DNA of 64,000 bases from Rhodospirillaceae bacterium (GTDB lineage Bacteria; Pseudomonadota; Alphaproteobacteria; Rhodospirillales; Casp-alpha2), in the NCBI GenBank assembly GCA_016845145.1, contig JAERTE010000068.1:1-64000 (forward strand), read 5' to 3'. Position numbers and translations under genes: made by a program. The notes under the pieces were generated by a model, which worked only from the letters and a program-made list of their open reading frames with translations, was not told the origin of the DNA and ran no database searches. Positions 17,260 to 29,196 of this stretch are shown here, in pieces (within the stretch, counting starts at the first letter, position 1; each line of letters begins with the position of its first letter).

Positions 17260-20031
17260 ATGAAATTCGGTTCTCTCAGGTTCAGGTTGTCCGCCTTCGT
17301 GTTGGTGGTGACGGCGCTGCTTTCCGCGTTGGCGGTGTTTGTCGTTTTCGATGCGTTTGAGGCCCGCCGCGTAGCTGGGCTTAACCAGTTGCGCAATCAA
17401 CTCAGCCAGCATGTCAGTTTCGCCGCGAGTCGGCTGGCGATCGAGCGCGGTGTCGGCAACACGATCTTGGGCGGGAATAAAGAGCTGGCTATCACATTCG
17501 GCGAAGTGGCGCAGCAAGGGGACCAAGGTGTTGCGGAGATAGAGCTGATTGTGAGCGAGATCCAAGAGGCCGGCTTTGCCAGTGCTGATTTTGACCGCAA
17601 GGTTCTCGACTGGCGCCAAGGCTGGGAAAAGCACAAGCTGGCCCGGGCGCAATTGCAGCGGGGAGAAATTCGATCCGAGGAATGGCTCGACGTTGCGACC
17701 AAGAACATCTTCAACGCTTTCGATCTGAGAGATTTGATTTTCCGACCGGAAAATGAAGATGAGGCGATCCCATACTTCAACATGCTGCTGCGTACGAACA
17801 TTGCCGCGTTGGCTGAGTACGCGGGCCGCGAACGGGCTCTTGTCGGCAACGCCTTGGCCCATGGTTGGGTTATTCCAAGCCACACCGAGGATGAACTGAG
17901 ACAATATCGCAGCCGCGTCGATCAGGCCGTCCGGCAAATTCTATTGTTGAAAGAAGATACCGAGATTCAATCCGGTCTGATCGCCAACATCAATAAGTTC
18001 GAACAGAAATTTCTCAAAGAGTATGACCAACTGCGCCAGCAGATATTCGCAGCAAGTGCCGACACGAGCCGCGTTGTCGCCGAAACCAAAAGTTCACTGG
18101 TTGCTCTGCAGCGCGACATTTTGAACGACCTGCATGGTATCGAAAACGATCTGGCCGGTATCGCCGACAATATCAACCTACGGGGACAAATCAGAAAAAC
18201 CATTGCGGACGAGCAGGTGGATTACGGCCGCGTCGTGGCGCTTTTTGAGGATCTCAATGTATTCCATAAGCGCTATGCACAGATTCGGTATTTGGATGAG
18301 AGGGGCGGAGAGCGCGTTCGGCTTGATGTCGTCGCCGGTCGAGAGATTGTCGTCGCTGCGGATCAATTGCAGGACAAAAGCGGGCGGTACTATTTTACCG
18401 AGGCGGTAAATCTGCCGAAAGGCGATTTTCATATCTCCCGGCTCGACCTCAACGTTGAGTTCGGCAGTGTCGTTCGGCCATTTCAGCCCATGCTTCGATA
18501 TTCGGCACCCGTATTCGTCGATGACAAAAACCGCGGCGTCGTGGTGCTCAATGTGTTGGCTGAGAAATTCATTGAGGGATTGCCCGACGATGTCATGTTG
18601 GTTGATCAAGAGGGCTTTTATCTACGGCACGCTGATCGTTCAAAGGAATGGGGCATGATGGGATCATTGGCCCGGCAGTCCTTCAATATTAAGACCGATA
18701 TCCCCGATGCCGCCGCCAAGGTCCTTTCCGGAAAAAGCGCTGCCATTATCATTGGTAACAGAGGGCTCGTCGCCCAACCGGTGCACTTTCATCCAAACGA
18801 TCCGTCCCGGTTCTGGGTGATGATCAAGGAAATCGCACCCCCAACCTACCCCATCGATAGTACCGAATGGATCAAACAGGCGACAATTGCCATCAATTCC
18901 GCCGTTGGCGTATCGGAAGCCATTGGCGTGATTTCCGAACAGATCAGTGGCCGTCAGATTCAAACGGTGCGTGTTTCCATCATCGCAGCCTCCATTCTCG
19001 GCGCCATTGTCGTTCTAACGTCGCTTTTGTTTTTCCGGGACTTCGCCCGCGCCGGACGCATGCTCGGTCGCATTTCGTCGGAATTGGAAAGCCTCTCTGC
19101 AGGTGACTTGGCGCGCCGGATCACATTTCATCAATCAAGCCGAAAGGGCGATGAGAATGTTTCCGCTGACAACGAAATGGATTCCATTGCGATGGGCATC
19201 AACCAAATGGCCGACAGCCTTGAAAAATCCATGACGTCGCTGCGGCGGGCACGCGATAGCCTGGAAGCCCGCGTTGGCGAACGAACTCAAGAGGCGCTTC
19301 AAGCGAAGGAAATGGCAGAGAGCGCGGACCGTGCGAAGTCTGATTTCCTTGCGCATATGAGTCATGAATTACGTACCCCGCTGAATGCGATTCTCGGGTT
19401 CGCCGATGCCATCCGTCATGAAATTTCCGGGCCGGTCGGAAATTCAACGTACAAGGGGTATATCGAGGATATCCATTCCTCGGCCGGGCACCTGTTGAAC
19501 CTGATCAACGATATTCTCGATCTCTCCAAGATCGAAGCGCGCGAAATGGTCATCGAGGCGGAAGAGGTTGAGTTGAGCAGCTTGTTGTCCGAATGCGCCA
19601 ATTTGGTCGCCATGCAGGCGAATGCCGCGGGGCTGGTCATTCATAATGAGGCGTCCGCAACGCCGCTGGCGCTTTATGTTGATCGCCGCGCCCTCAAGCA
19701 AATAATCCTCAACTTACTCAGCAATGCCATCAAGTTCAGCGATACAGGAAGTGAAGTTTGGATTAAGGCGGCGGTGGAAGATGATGGCCGCCTCGCCTTG
19801 TCTGTCGTTGACTATGGGTTGGGGATGTCGCCGATCGGCATGGAATGGGCTTTGAAACCCTATGGTCAGACCTCAAACTACAAAACCAAATCGCATCAGG
19901 GAACAGGCCTTGGATTGCCGCTCTCCAAAGGGTTGGTAGAGGCACACGGAGGAGAACTTCTTCTCAACAGTGAACTTGGGCGCGGCACGACCGTGAAGAT
20001 CATCCTGCCCGCATCGCGGATCGTCAATTAA
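17260..20031 (+). CDS. membrane-bound sensor histidine kinase with Cache-like outer domain
   Basis: A hybrid-free histidine kinase of 923 residues from this start. A first membrane helix near residues 10-33 is followed by a large outer region of about 550 residues, predicted helical and then Cache/PAS-like (VMLVDQEGFYLRH). A second helix near 570-590, a HAMP domain, HisKA with H702 in SHELRTPL, and HATPase_c with N, G1 and G2 boxes (NLLSNAIKFS, DYGLGM, GTGLGLPLS) complete it. No receiver domain or adjacent response regulator is present, so its output is unknown. An in-frame ATG at 17215 was rejected because it has no binding site and sits almost on a likely -10 box. Confidence 0.88.
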   Translation: MKFGSLRFRLSAFVLVVTALLSALAVFVVFDAFEARRVAGLNQLRNQLSQHVSFAASRLAIERGVGNTILGGNKELAITFGEVAQQGDQGVAEIELIVSEIQEAGFASADFDRKVLDWRQGWEKHKLARAQLQRGEIRSEEWLDVATKNIFNAFDLRDLIFRPENEDEAIPYFNMLLRTNIAALAEYAGRERALVGNALAHGWVIPSHTEDELRQYRSRVDQAVRQILLLKEDTEIQSGLIANINKFEQKFLKEYDQLRQQIFAASADTSRVVAETKSSLVALQRDILNDLHGIENDLAGIADNINLRGQIRKTIADEQVDYGRVVALFEDLNVFHKRYAQIRYLDERGGERVRLDVVAGREIVVAADQLQDKSGRYYFTEAVNLPKGDFHISRLDLNVEFGSVVRPFQPMLRYSAPVFVDDKNRGVVVLNVLAEKFIEGLPDDVMLVDQEGFYLRHADRSKEWGMMGSLARQSFNIKTDIPDAAAKVLSGKSAAIIIGNRGLVAQPVHFHPNDPSRFWVMIKEIAPPTYPIDSTEWIKQATIAINSAVGVSEAIGVISEQISGRQIQTVRVSIIAASILGAIVVLTSLLFFRDFARAGRMLGRISSELESLSAGDLARRITFHQSSRKGDENVSADNEMDSIAMGINQMADSLEKSMTSLRRARDSLEARVGERTQEALQAKEMAESADRAKSDFLAHMSHELRTPLNAILGFADAIRHEISGPVGNSTYKGYIEDIHSSAGHLLNLINDILDLSKIEAREMVIEAEEVELSSLLSECANLVAMQANAAGLVIHNEASATPLALYVDRRALKQIILNLLSNAIKFSDTGSEVWIKAAVEDDGRLALSVVDYGLGMSPIGMEWALKPYGQTSNYKTKSHQGTGLGLPLSKGLVEAHGGELLLNSELGRGTTVKIILPASRIVN

Positions 20032-20037
20032 CGCGCA

Positions 20038-21015
20038 TCAATCCATGGTCAACACGACCTTGCCCGTGGATTTACGGCTTTTCAGCATCGCCATGGCTTC
20101 AGCCGCCTGTTCCAACGGGAAGGTGTGTGAGACGTGTGGTTTCAAATCGCCGGCCTGATACCAGTCCATCAATTCCGTGAAGGATTGCTGAACCAGTTCC
20201 GTATCGAATTTCCGGTGCGCACCCCAATAGTAGCCAATGACGGTGATGTTCTTGACCAAAATGATATTGGCCGGAATTTGCGGGACGGTGCCGCTGGCAA
20301 AGCCAACCACCAAGATACGGCCTTTGGGTGCGGTGCATCTGAGCGAGGCATCGAAGGCGCTGCCGCCGACGGGATCGTATACCGCATCGACGCCGCGCCC
20401 GTCGGTGAATGCCTTGACGCGGTCGCGGATGTCTTCGGCACGGTAATCGATTAAGTAGTCGGCCCCGTATTGTTTGGCGATCTCCAGTTTGTCTCGTCCA
20501 CCGGCGGTGGCGATCACCGTGGCGCCCAGTTTTTTACCGATCTCGACAGCGGTCAGTCCGACGCCGCCTGCGGCGCCGTGTACCAAAAGGGTCTCTCCGG
20601 CTTGAAGGTTGACCTTGTTGACCAATCCGATGTGCGAGGTGCCGTAGACGCTGGGAAAGCCTGCCGCCGAAACGAAATCCATGCTGTCGGGAATTTTCAC
20701 CAAATTCTCCGCCGCCGTAACCGCCTCGGTGGCAAAGCCGCCTTGACCGGTCATGGCCATGACCCTGTCACCGGGCTTGAAATCACTGACGCCAGGCGCG
20801 ACCTCCAACACCTCGCCGGCGGCTTCCAGGCCGGGGCTGAACGGAAAGGGCGGGCGCACTTGGTATTCACCCTTGATGATCAATGTGTCGGCGAAGTTGA
20901 CGCCCGACGCCTTGATGGCGATTCGCACGCCGCCTTCGGTCATTTCCGGCGGCGCTGTTTCCTCCACCTTCATGGTTTCGGCTTCACCATATTCGTGGCA
21001 GAGAAAGGCGCGCAT
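20038..21015 (-). CDS. NADPH:quinone oxidoreductase family protein (MDR superfamily)
   Basis: A 325-residue zinc-free medium-chain dehydrogenase/reductase. The nucleotide site is HGAAGGVGLTAVEIG and the family N-terminus with SGVNFADTL is present; no structural zinc cysteine cluster is seen. Such enzymes reduce quinones or enoyl/enone compounds with NADPH. AGGAG stands nine bases before the ATG. It converges on the sensor kinase gene with only six bases between the stops. Confidence 0.87.
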   Translation of the reverse strand: MRAFLCHEYGEAETMKVEETAPPEMTEGGVRIAIKASGVNFADTLIIKGEYQVRPPFPFSPGLEAAGEVLEVAPGVSDFKPGDRVMAMTGQGGFATEAVTAAENLVKIPDSMDFVSAAGFPSVYGTSHIGLVNKVNLQAGETLLVHGAAGGVGLTAVEIGKKLGATVIATAGGRDKLEIAKQYGADYLIDYRAEDIRDRVKAFTDGRGVDAVYDPVGGSAFDASLRCTAPKGRILVVGFASGTVPQIPANIILVKNITVIGYYWGAHRKFDTELVQQSFTELMDWYQAGDLKPHVSHTFPLEQAAEAMAMLKSRKSTGKVVLTMD

Positions 21016-21123
21016 GATCGGAATCTCCTAATAGGCTTGGTGACTGGCTTGATTGCGGCCTCGTTTTGCCCGACCCTGGCCCCACTGGCAAGACAGGCAA
21101 CAAGACAAAATCGGAGCCCCACC

Positions 21124-21702
21124 ATGTCACGCGGTTATTTCGGCATCGGCGTCGAAAGCATTTCAAAAACCATGAACGTCGGCAATCTGTTTCGCTCGGC
21201 GCATGCTTTCGGCGCCAGTTTCGTGTTTACGGTCGCCGCCAACTACAAGCGCAACTTGGGTGCGAAATCAGACACGTCGGACGCCATCGGGCATTTGCCG
21301 TTTTACAGTTTCCCCGATGCCGGCTCATTAATGTTGCCGCAAACCTGCAAGCTGGTGGGTGTCGAATTGATGGATGATTCCGTCGAGTTGCCGAGCTTCC
21401 GCCATCCAACGCAGGCGGCTTACATACTGGGGCCGGAACGCGGGGAGCTTTCGCCGGAGTTGACCGCGCGTTGCGATTGGGTGGTGAAGATTCCGACGAA
21501 GTTTTGCGTCAATGTCGGCATTGCCGGCGCCATCGTCATGTATGACCGGATCATGAGCACCGGCAAGTTTCCGCGCCGCGCAGATCGTGCCGGTCCGCCG
21601 ACCGAAACGCTTGCCGAACACGAGCATGGCGGCCGCTTTTCACGGACGGCAAAGGCGATGGAGCCGTTTTTGGATGCGCCGCCTGAAGCCTACAACGATT
21701 AA
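21124..21702 (+). CDS. SpoU/TrmH-family RNA methyltransferase
   Basis: A 192-residue SPOUT methyltransferase. Family motif 1 is seen as NVGNLFRSAHAFGA, motif 2 as YILGPERGELS and motif 3 as VNVGIAGAIVMYD. These build the knotted SAM-binding site for 2'-O-ribose methylation of tRNA or rRNA. The target nucleotide cannot be told from this sequence. The start is the ATG after GGAGCCCACC. The longer open frame upstream overlaps the minus-strand oxidoreductase and is not used. Its stop shares the palindrome TTAA with the stop of the convergent asparaginase gene. Confidence 0.86.
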   Translation: MSRGYFGIGVESISKTMNVGNLFRSAHAFGASFVFTVAANYKRNLGAKSDTSDAIGHLPFYSFPDAGSLMLPQTCKLVGVELMDDSVELPSFRHPTQAAYILGPERGELSPELTARCDWVVKIPTKFCVNVGIAGAIVMYDRIMSTGKFPRRADRAGPPTETLAEHEHGGRFSRTAKAMEPFLDAPPEAYND

Positions 21703-22715
21703 TCCCGCCAACCCGCCGCCATGCGGACGTCACCGGCGTGTTTACCGGCGGCGTTCTTGACAGGTGTCGTGATGAAGTCGGCCATTTCGGCGCGGGCGCT
21801 GTCGTCGAGCAGGCCCAGGTGATCGAACAGCGCCGTCATGACCACAGGCGTGGCGCGATTGTTGCCGTCGTCGACCTTAACCGCGACGCCGAGCCGTTTT
21901 TCGGGGATGATGGCGATGTGCACGCCCTCCGCGCCGGTCTTTGTCGCGAAACGGCCCTTTCCAGCGCGCATGCCGAGCGTATCGAAACCGCCGGTGCCGC
22001 GCACCATTTCTGGATGCGTTGTCATGGCGCTGAAAATGCGCTCGGCGGCGGTACGCCGCGCGCCCTCTAGGGTTTCGGGCGCGGCCATTCGGGCCATGGC
22101 GCGGGCCAGGGCGTCCAGCGGCATGCCCAACACCGGAATGCCGCAGCCATCGATGCCGCGTTCGGTGGCATCCAGATCACAACCGCCAAGCTCGCTCAGC
22201 AATGCGGCCAGCCGTTGCTGCACGGGATGGTCGGCGCCGATGTAGCCCGCCGTTTCCTCGCCCAGGTGTTTGCAGGTGGTCAGGAAGCCTGTGTGCTTTC
22301 CCGAACAGTTGTTATGAATGCCAGTGAGTTCCGTTCCTGAACGGATGAGGTCTCTCATCGCCGTCTCGTCATTGGGGAGATGACCGGCGCACTCCAAATC
22401 ATCGGCGCGGCAACCGATGTCCGCCAGCCATGCTGTGACGGTCTCGGTATGGATCGTTTCTCCCAAATGAGAGGCACAGGCCAGCGCCAGGCGCCGGGGG
22501 CTCAAACCACAGGCATCGGCGGCGCCGCTTTCGACCAGCGGGATCGCCTGAAGCGGTTTAATGGCGGAACGGGGATAGGTGTGACGCGCCGTGTTTCCCC
22601 ACGATTCGATCATGTTTCCGTCGGCATCGACGATGGCGGCATGAACGGCGTGACGGCTTTCGACCATGTCGCCGCGCGTGACTTCCACACGCAAGGGTTC
22701 GTTATGTTTGATCAT
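21699..22715 (-). CDS. asparaginase, Rhizobium etli type II (class 3)
   Basis: A 338-residue protein of the asparaginase II family typified by the R. etli thermolabile enzyme, unrelated to E. coli AnsA/AnsB. The paired serine-lysine motifs are visible: S50-x-x-K53 in PRSAIKPLQ and a second serine in CASHLGE. The cysteines of the reported zinc site are kept, in HNNCSGKHTG and DGCGIPVLG. It should hydrolyse L-asparagine to aspartate and ammonia in the cytoplasm. The frame is open further upstream, but homologues start near MIKHNEP, so the ATG at 22715 was chosen although no strong binding site precedes it. Confidence 0.85.
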   Translation of the reverse strand: MIKHNEPLRVEVTRGDMVESRHAVHAAIVDADGNMIESWGNTARHTYPRSAIKPLQAIPLVESGAADACGLSPRRLALACASHLGETIHTETVTAWLADIGCRADDLECAGHLPNDETAMRDLIRSGTELTGIHNNCSGKHTGFLTTCKHLGEETAGYIGADHPVQQRLAALLSELGGCDLDATERGIDGCGIPVLGMPLDALARAMARMAAPETLEGARRTAAERIFSAMTTHPEMVRGTGGFDTLGMRAGKGRFATKTGAEGVHIAIIPEKRLGVAVKVDDGNNRATPVVMTALFDHLGLLDDSARAEMADFITTPVKNAAGKHAGDVRMAAGWRD

Positions 22716-22778
22716 GCGTCTTATGTGAACGCTGGCCTCCCCCTTGGCAAGTGGTGATCTCCGGTCTATGTAAGGCAC

Positions 22779-23288
22779 ATGTTGACATTGTTTCCGGGCA
22801 TTTTGGTGATGGCGCTGGTTCTGGCCAGTGGCGGCGACGCGTGGGCGGAGTCTTTTCTCGGCAAGCACGGCGCTTGGGAAGCCTTTAGCGACAAAGAGGC
22901 CGGCAAGACGGTTTGCTATATCGGTTCTGAGCCGACAAAGAAGCGCGGCAAGTACAAGACACGTGGCGCAACCTATTCAATGGTGACCCATCGCCCCGCC
23001 GAGAAAAGCAAGAACGTGGTCAGTATCCGTGCCGGGTTCACCCATAAAAAGGGCTCTGAGGTAACCGTCAGCGTCGGCAAGACGACGCTCAAGCTGTTCA
23101 CCAAGGACGGCTGGGCCTATGCGCCGGATGCCGACGCCGACAACGTGTTGGTCAAGGCCATGGTTCGGGGCGCGACGATGATCGTCAAAGGTACGTCCAG
23201 CCGCGGCACCAAGATTACCGACACCTATTCCCTGAAGGGTTTTACGGCCGCTTACCGTGCCATCGGCAAGGCCTGCAAGGTCCGATGA
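22779..23288 (+). CDS. IalB-family periplasmic protein
   Basis: A 169-residue protein with a short Sec signal (hydrophobic residues 4-20, likely cleavage after AWA) followed by an invasion-associated-locus-B fold: GAWEAF near the start, a VCYI strand and a final cysteine at GKACKV. In Bartonella, IalB helps invasion of red cells. In free-living alphaproteobacteria the family's role is unknown and the name should not be read as virulence. The gene overlaps rlmN by four bases (ATGA), as is common for this pair in related genomes, to my knowledge. Confidence 0.78.
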   Translation: MLTLFPGILVMALVLASGGDAWAESFLGKHGAWEAFSDKEAGKTVCYIGSEPTKKRGKYKTRGATYSMVTHRPAEKSKNVVSIRAGFTHKKGSEVTVSVGKTTLKLFTKDGWAYAPDADADNVLVKAMVRGATMIVKGTSSRGTKITDTYSLKGFTAAYRAIGKACKVR

Positions 23289-24370
23289 CCGCGCGCCGCA
23301 ATCTTGTCGGGCTTAGCCGCGCCGAATTGGCGGCGGAGATGGCCGCGTTGGGCGAAAAACCGTTCCGTGCAAAGCAGCTTTGGCATTGGATTTATCATCG
23401 CGGTGAGTCGGACTTCGCCGAGATGACGACCCTGGCCAAGGATTTCCGCGCCCGATTGCCGCAAACCCATATCGTGGCGAGGCCCGATATCAGCCGCGAA
23501 CAAACTTCTGAAGACGGCACCCGCAAATGGTTGATGCGGTTCGAGGACGATCAGGAGGCCGAAGCGGTATTTATCCCCGAGGAAGACCGGGGCGCGGTGT
23601 GTATTTCCTCGCAGGTGGGGTGCACGCTGACATGCACGTTTTGCCACACCGGCACGCAGAAACTGGTGCGCAACCTGAGCGCGGCGGAGATCGTCGGACA
23701 GTTCATGGTGGCGCGCGATTCTTACGGAGAATGGCCGACGCCGAAGGACGGCGGACGGCTGCTTTCCAATATCGTCATGATGGGCATGGGCGAGCCGCTG
23801 TTCAATTACGATAATGTCGCCACCGCGCTTCGCATCATCATGGATCACGAAGGTATTGCGCTGTCGAAACGCCGGATCACGCTCTCGACATCCGGCGTGG
23901 TGCCGGAAATGCGCCGTTGCGGTGACGAGCTTGGGGTCAATTTGGCGGTCAGTCTGCACGCGGTGAACGATGAGTTGCGCGATGTTCTCGTGCCCATCAA
24001 CCGCAAATACCCGTTGAAGGAACTGATGGCGGCTTGCCGCGACTATCCCGGCGCCAACAATGCCAGACGCATCACCTATGAATATGTCATGCTGAAGGGC
24101 ATCAACGACAGTGTCGCCGATGCGCGTGCATTGGCGAAACTGGTCAAGGGCACACCGGCGAAGTTCAACCTGATCCCGTTCAATGCCTGGCCGGGCGCCT
24201 TGTATGAGTGCTCGGGCTCCAACGCCATGAAGCGGTTTGCCGATATATTGAATGATGCCGGTTATTCCGCGCCGATCAGAAGCCCGCGCGGGCGTGACAT
24301 CATGGCTGCCTGTGGGCAGCTCAAATCGGCCAGCGAGCGCCAGCGTCGGGTGCGGGCAGCGGCGGAGTAA
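23285..24370 (+). CDS. rlmN: dual-specificity 23S rRNA/tRNA adenine-C2 methyltransferase
   Basis: A 361-residue radical SAM enzyme that methylates A2503 of 23S rRNA and A37 of some tRNAs. The radical SAM cluster cysteines are C113, C117 and C120 (CX3CX2C in [12 protein letters not shown]). The catalytic cysteine near the C terminus is C343 in DIMAACGQL. Conserved segments MGMGEPLFN and [10 protein letters not shown] are present. AAGG lies six bases upstream of the ATG, inside the ialB-like gene. Confidence 0.95.
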   Translation: MTARRNLVGLSRAELAAEMAALGEKPFRAKQLWHWIYHRGESDFAEMTTLAKDFRARLPQTHIVARPDISREQTSEDGTRKWLMRFEDDQEAEAVFIPEEDRGAVCISSQVGCTLTCTFCHTGTQKLVRNLSAAEIVGQFMVARDSYGEWPTPKDGGRLLSNIVMMGMGEPLFNYDNVATALRIIMDHEGIALSKRRITLSTSGVVPEMRRCGDELGVNLAVSLHAVNDELRDVLVPINRKYPLKELMAACRDYPGANNARRITYEYVMLKGINDSVADARALAKLVKGTPAKFNLIPFNAWPGALYECSGSNAMKRFADILNDAGYSAPIRSPRGRDIMAACGQLKSASERQRRVRAAAE

Positions 24371-24473
24371 AGCGGTAATTTCATATTGTTATTACCCTTT
24401 AAGTAGCTCTAGTTTTGGTTGCCGCCCCGTGGCATGATATGCACGTCAATCCAACAAGGGGCCAACAAGGGGG

Positions 24474-24959
24474 ATGATGATGGTCAAAGTGCCGGACAAA
24501 TACCAGGAGCGCTACGGCAAGGCGGATACCGGCCGATTGCCACCCGGTGTTGCCAACCCCGTCGACCAGCATGTGGGCAACCGGTTGCGCCAACGCCGAA
24601 CGTTGCTTGGTCTCAGCCAGGAAAAACTGGGCGAGGCCGTTGGCCTGACGTTCCAGCAAATCCAGAAATACGAGAAAGGCGCCAATCGTATCGGCGCCAG
24701 CCGGCTTTTCCAATTCAGTGAAGTCCTGGATGTGGACATCTCGTACTTCTTCGATGAAATGCCGCCGGAAATCCGAACCCGGCGCGGCGCTTACAATACG
24801 GGTCTCAAGGACCAGGACCAAGAAACCCTGCAGCCCAACCCCATGGCGCGGCGCGAAACCCTGGAACTGGTCCGCTACTATTACCAAATCACCAATCCCG
24901 ACGTTCGTAAGAACGTTTTTGAACTGGCCAAGACCCTGGCACGCGGGGACAAAAGCTAG
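24474..24959 (+). CDS. XRE-family helix-turn-helix transcriptional regulator
   Basis: A 161-residue DNA-binding protein. An HTH_XRE domain spans about residues 38-95 (VGNRLRQRRTLLGLSQEKLG, then FQQIQKYEKGANRI). The acidic segment and C-terminal helices fit a family of short regulators very common in Rhodospirillales and Rhizobiales. Three consecutive ATG codons follow GGGGGA; the first is used here but any could be the start. Target genes are unknown. Confidence 0.86.
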   Translation: MMMVKVPDKYQERYGKADTGRLPPGVANPVDQHVGNRLRQRRTLLGLSQEKLGEAVGLTFQQIQKYEKGANRIGASRLFQFSEVLDVDISYFFDEMPPEIRTRRGAYNTGLKDQDQETLQPNPMARRETLELVRYYYQITNPDVRKNVFELAKTLARGDKS

Positions 24960-25052
24960 TCTCGCGGAACTTCATTTGACCGTGGCCTTGTCGAAGCGGC
25001 ACGTTCGCCTATACTCCCGCCCGCTCAACACGATTTCGATGAGGGAACGGAT

Positions 25053-26257
<1,205 letters not shown>

Positions 26258-26261
<4 letters not shown>

Positions 26262-29119
26262 CCACTGAAAATTTCCGCCCGCTCACCGGCTAGGTCTGGC
26301 TCGCCGCAATGGCGCAGAATTTCTGCGCGGGTGGCATCTCGCAGCGTAACCGCCGCCGCCCAGGTGTCGGTTTCCGTTATCGGTTCTATGGGCTCGCCGA
26401 TACTGACGACGATGCGTCCGCGTCGCGCCAGCCATGAACCATCACGCAACACAGCGCGCGTGCCGCGTATGGTCAACGGAACAACGGGCAATCGCCCCGA
26501 GGCGGCGGTTAGAAATGCACCCATCTGGAACGGCAGCAAGCCCGGAGCGCGGGTCAGTGTGCCTTCGGCGAAGAAAACCGGCGGCGGCCCGTCGGCGGCG
26601 GACGCAGCAATGCGTTCCGCGTCGGCTATACCCTGTTTAGCGTCGAAACGTTCCACGTAGGCGACCCCCAACCCGTTCAGCGGCAGCCGGCTGACGGCAC
26701 TTTGCTGGAGTTCCGCCTTGACCACAAATCGTACGGGCCTGGAGATAGCGGCGGCAAGGACAAAGCCATCGAGATAGCTCATGTGGTTGCTAACAAGAAC
26801 GAATGGCTGCTCCTTGGGGGGCAGGTTCTCCATCCCCCTGACGGTCAGGCGAATTCCGCACGTCTGAAACAATAGCCGCACCAGCCCCCGTCCGATGGTC
26901 CAGCGCCAACCGGCCCACGGCGACAGCACCACGCCGAGCCACATGGGAACGGCCAGCAACCCGGTCATGGTCAGCGCATAGCCGGCATAAAGCGTATCCA
27001 ACGCCACGGTCCAACCGCGCCGCAGCATCGGCCAGGCGCCGGCCAGTGCGATGCGGGTCACTTGCAGTCTGAGGCCGCGCGCCGGTTCGCCGATGCGGCC
27101 TTGTTCGTAGGCTTCACGGCTGGCGGCGCGGCGGACCTTGCCGCTGGATGTCTTAGGCACGCTTCGAGGCGGCGCCAGCACCACTTCGTCGGGCGGTGAG
27201 CCGGCGAAATCAGTAACCAATGTTGTGACCTCGGCTTGCAAGGCGGCGCGGTCTTCGGGTTTACGCTTCCGGCTTTCCGCCAGAACGATCAGGCGCTCCG
27301 TGCCGGTGTTGGGGTCGGCGCTACCGAACACCGCCACGTTACCTTTTTGCACACCGTCCAGCGCGCCGACGGCATCCTCGATTTCAGCGGGGTAGATGTT
27401 GCGCCCACCGCGAATGATCAGATCCTTGCTGCGCCCGGTGATGTAGATGTCGCCCGCTGCCATGTAGGCAAGGTCGCCGGACTCAAGCCAGTCGCCGGCG
27501 AACAGTTTGGCGGTGGCGTCCGCGTTCCGGTAATAGCCGCTGGTGGCGGACGGTCCCTTGAATTGCAGCCGGCCCTCGCAGCGTTCCGGCAGTTCGCGCC
27601 CGGCGGCGTCGACGATCCTTATCTCGTGGCCCGTCAGCGGCCCGCCGCAATTGACCACCCGCAACGCCCCTATCCCATCGTTACCGCGTGCGTGGGCTTC
27701 ACCGGTTTTGGCCAAGGTCTCACGGTCGATGCTGTCGATCACCGGTCCGCGGCCAAGCGGCGGGAACGCCAGGCCGACGCAGCTTTCCGCAAGGCCGTAA
27801 ACCGGCATCATGGCGTTGCACGCGAAACCGGCCGCCGCGAAGCGCGCGCTGAAGGCATCCAGCGTTTCGGGACTGATCGCTTCGGCGCCATTGAAGGCGG
27901 CGCGCCAAGTGGAGAGGTTGAGATCTGCCAAGCGCTCGTCAGAAACCCGGCGCAGGCACAGTTCGTAGCCGAAGTTGGGGCCGCCGGATATGGTGCCCCC
28001 GTGGCGTTCGATGGCATCGAACCAGCGTTCCGGGCGGGCCAGGAACGCCAGCGGTGACATGAGCACCAAGGGGGCGGCATGGTACAAACTGCCAAGCCAA
28101 CAGCCGATCAGACCCATGTCGTGGTAAAGCGGCAGCCAACTGACCACGACATCATCAGGCCCGGCCCGGAGCGCCGCACCCATAACGCGGATATTGGCCA
28201 GCAGATTAGCGTTCGAAAGCACCACGCCCTTGGGCTGTCCGGTGCTTCCCGACGTGTACTGCAGAAAAGCAATATCGCCGGGATTGCGTTGAGGGACGGT
28301 AGTTCCCGAAGGGTCAGCGGATATCTCTTCCACACTTACGATCCGTTCCAGCTTCGGTGCCTGGGTGCGGAGCAATTGGGCGAAAGGCCGCGCTTCCGGG
28401 ACTGTGACCATGATGCGCGCGCCGGCATTGTCGACAATCCCGGCGTGGCGCGCGAGATGCTCTTCCAGTTGCGCCGGCCGGCCGGGCGGATAGATCGGCG
28501 CAGGGATGCCGCCGGCCATGAGCACACCCAGGAATGCGAAGAAATAGTCGAAACCAGTTGGCAGCATGATCGCCACGGGTTCATCCGGCGCCAATCCGGC
28601 GGTGCGGAGCCCAGCAGCAACGCGGCGCGCGCCGGTGTTGAGCTCACCATAGGTCAGCGTCGTCTCAGCGCCATCGGCAAGCAAGTGCACGTGTACCCGG
28701 TCCGGCGCTTGGGCGGCGTGGTGGGCCAAAACATCGACCAGCGTGGCGGCGCGGGTCGGCACGTCTACTTCATCTCCTGATGCCCTTGAGACTTCCAGCG
28801 GGGCCGAGGGTTGATCGGCCGCGCCGCCGGCGACGGCAATGGCGCGTAGAAGGTCGCGGGGCGACTCCACGGCGCCGAAAGCGGCTTCCGAAAGCACCAC
28901 GTTGAATTCCCGCTCTACGCGCTGAAACAACTCGGCGCGGCCGAGGCTGTCGATGCCCAGTTCCCGGTCGATAACGCTGTCGAGATCGACGCGAAGCGCC
29001 GGCTGTCCCGGCCGAAGCTCGTCGGTCAGTTCACGGATGCACTGCAGCAGCGGGCCGGCGGTATCATCTGGTGCGTTTTTCATTCCCGTCATTGTAGGAC
29101 GTGACGCCGGTTTACGCAT
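26258..29119 (-). CDS. acyl carrier protein/fatty acyl-AMP ligase/PlsC acyltransferase fusion
   Basis: A 953-residue protein with three domains. An ACP-like domain (about residues 20-95) has the phosphopantetheine serine S58 in LGIDSLGR. A fatty acyl-AMP ligase domain follows (about 125-660), with the phosphate loop [11 protein letters not shown] and the hinge [16 protein letters not shown]. After a hydrophobic segment near 710-745, a PlsC-type acyltransferase has the catalytic HX4D in SNHMSYLDG and FFAEGTL. A plausible cycle is activation of a free fatty acid, loading onto its own carrier and transfer to a lysolipid or other acceptor (inference). The start is unsure: ATG codons at 29119, 29092 and 29083 are all in frame before the ACP domain, and none has a good binding site. 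Confidence 0.85.
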
Positions 29120-29196
29120 GGCATTTGCCGCGGAACTTGCCCCTTTTGCCGGCCCGGGCCATCATGGAGGCCTAGGTTTGAGACGGAGATAGACTC

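Noticed and set aside
20470..21123. N-terminal extension of the SpoU methyltransferase frame
   Set aside because: It is antisense to the quinone oxidoreductase; the family N-terminus and a binding site are at 21124.
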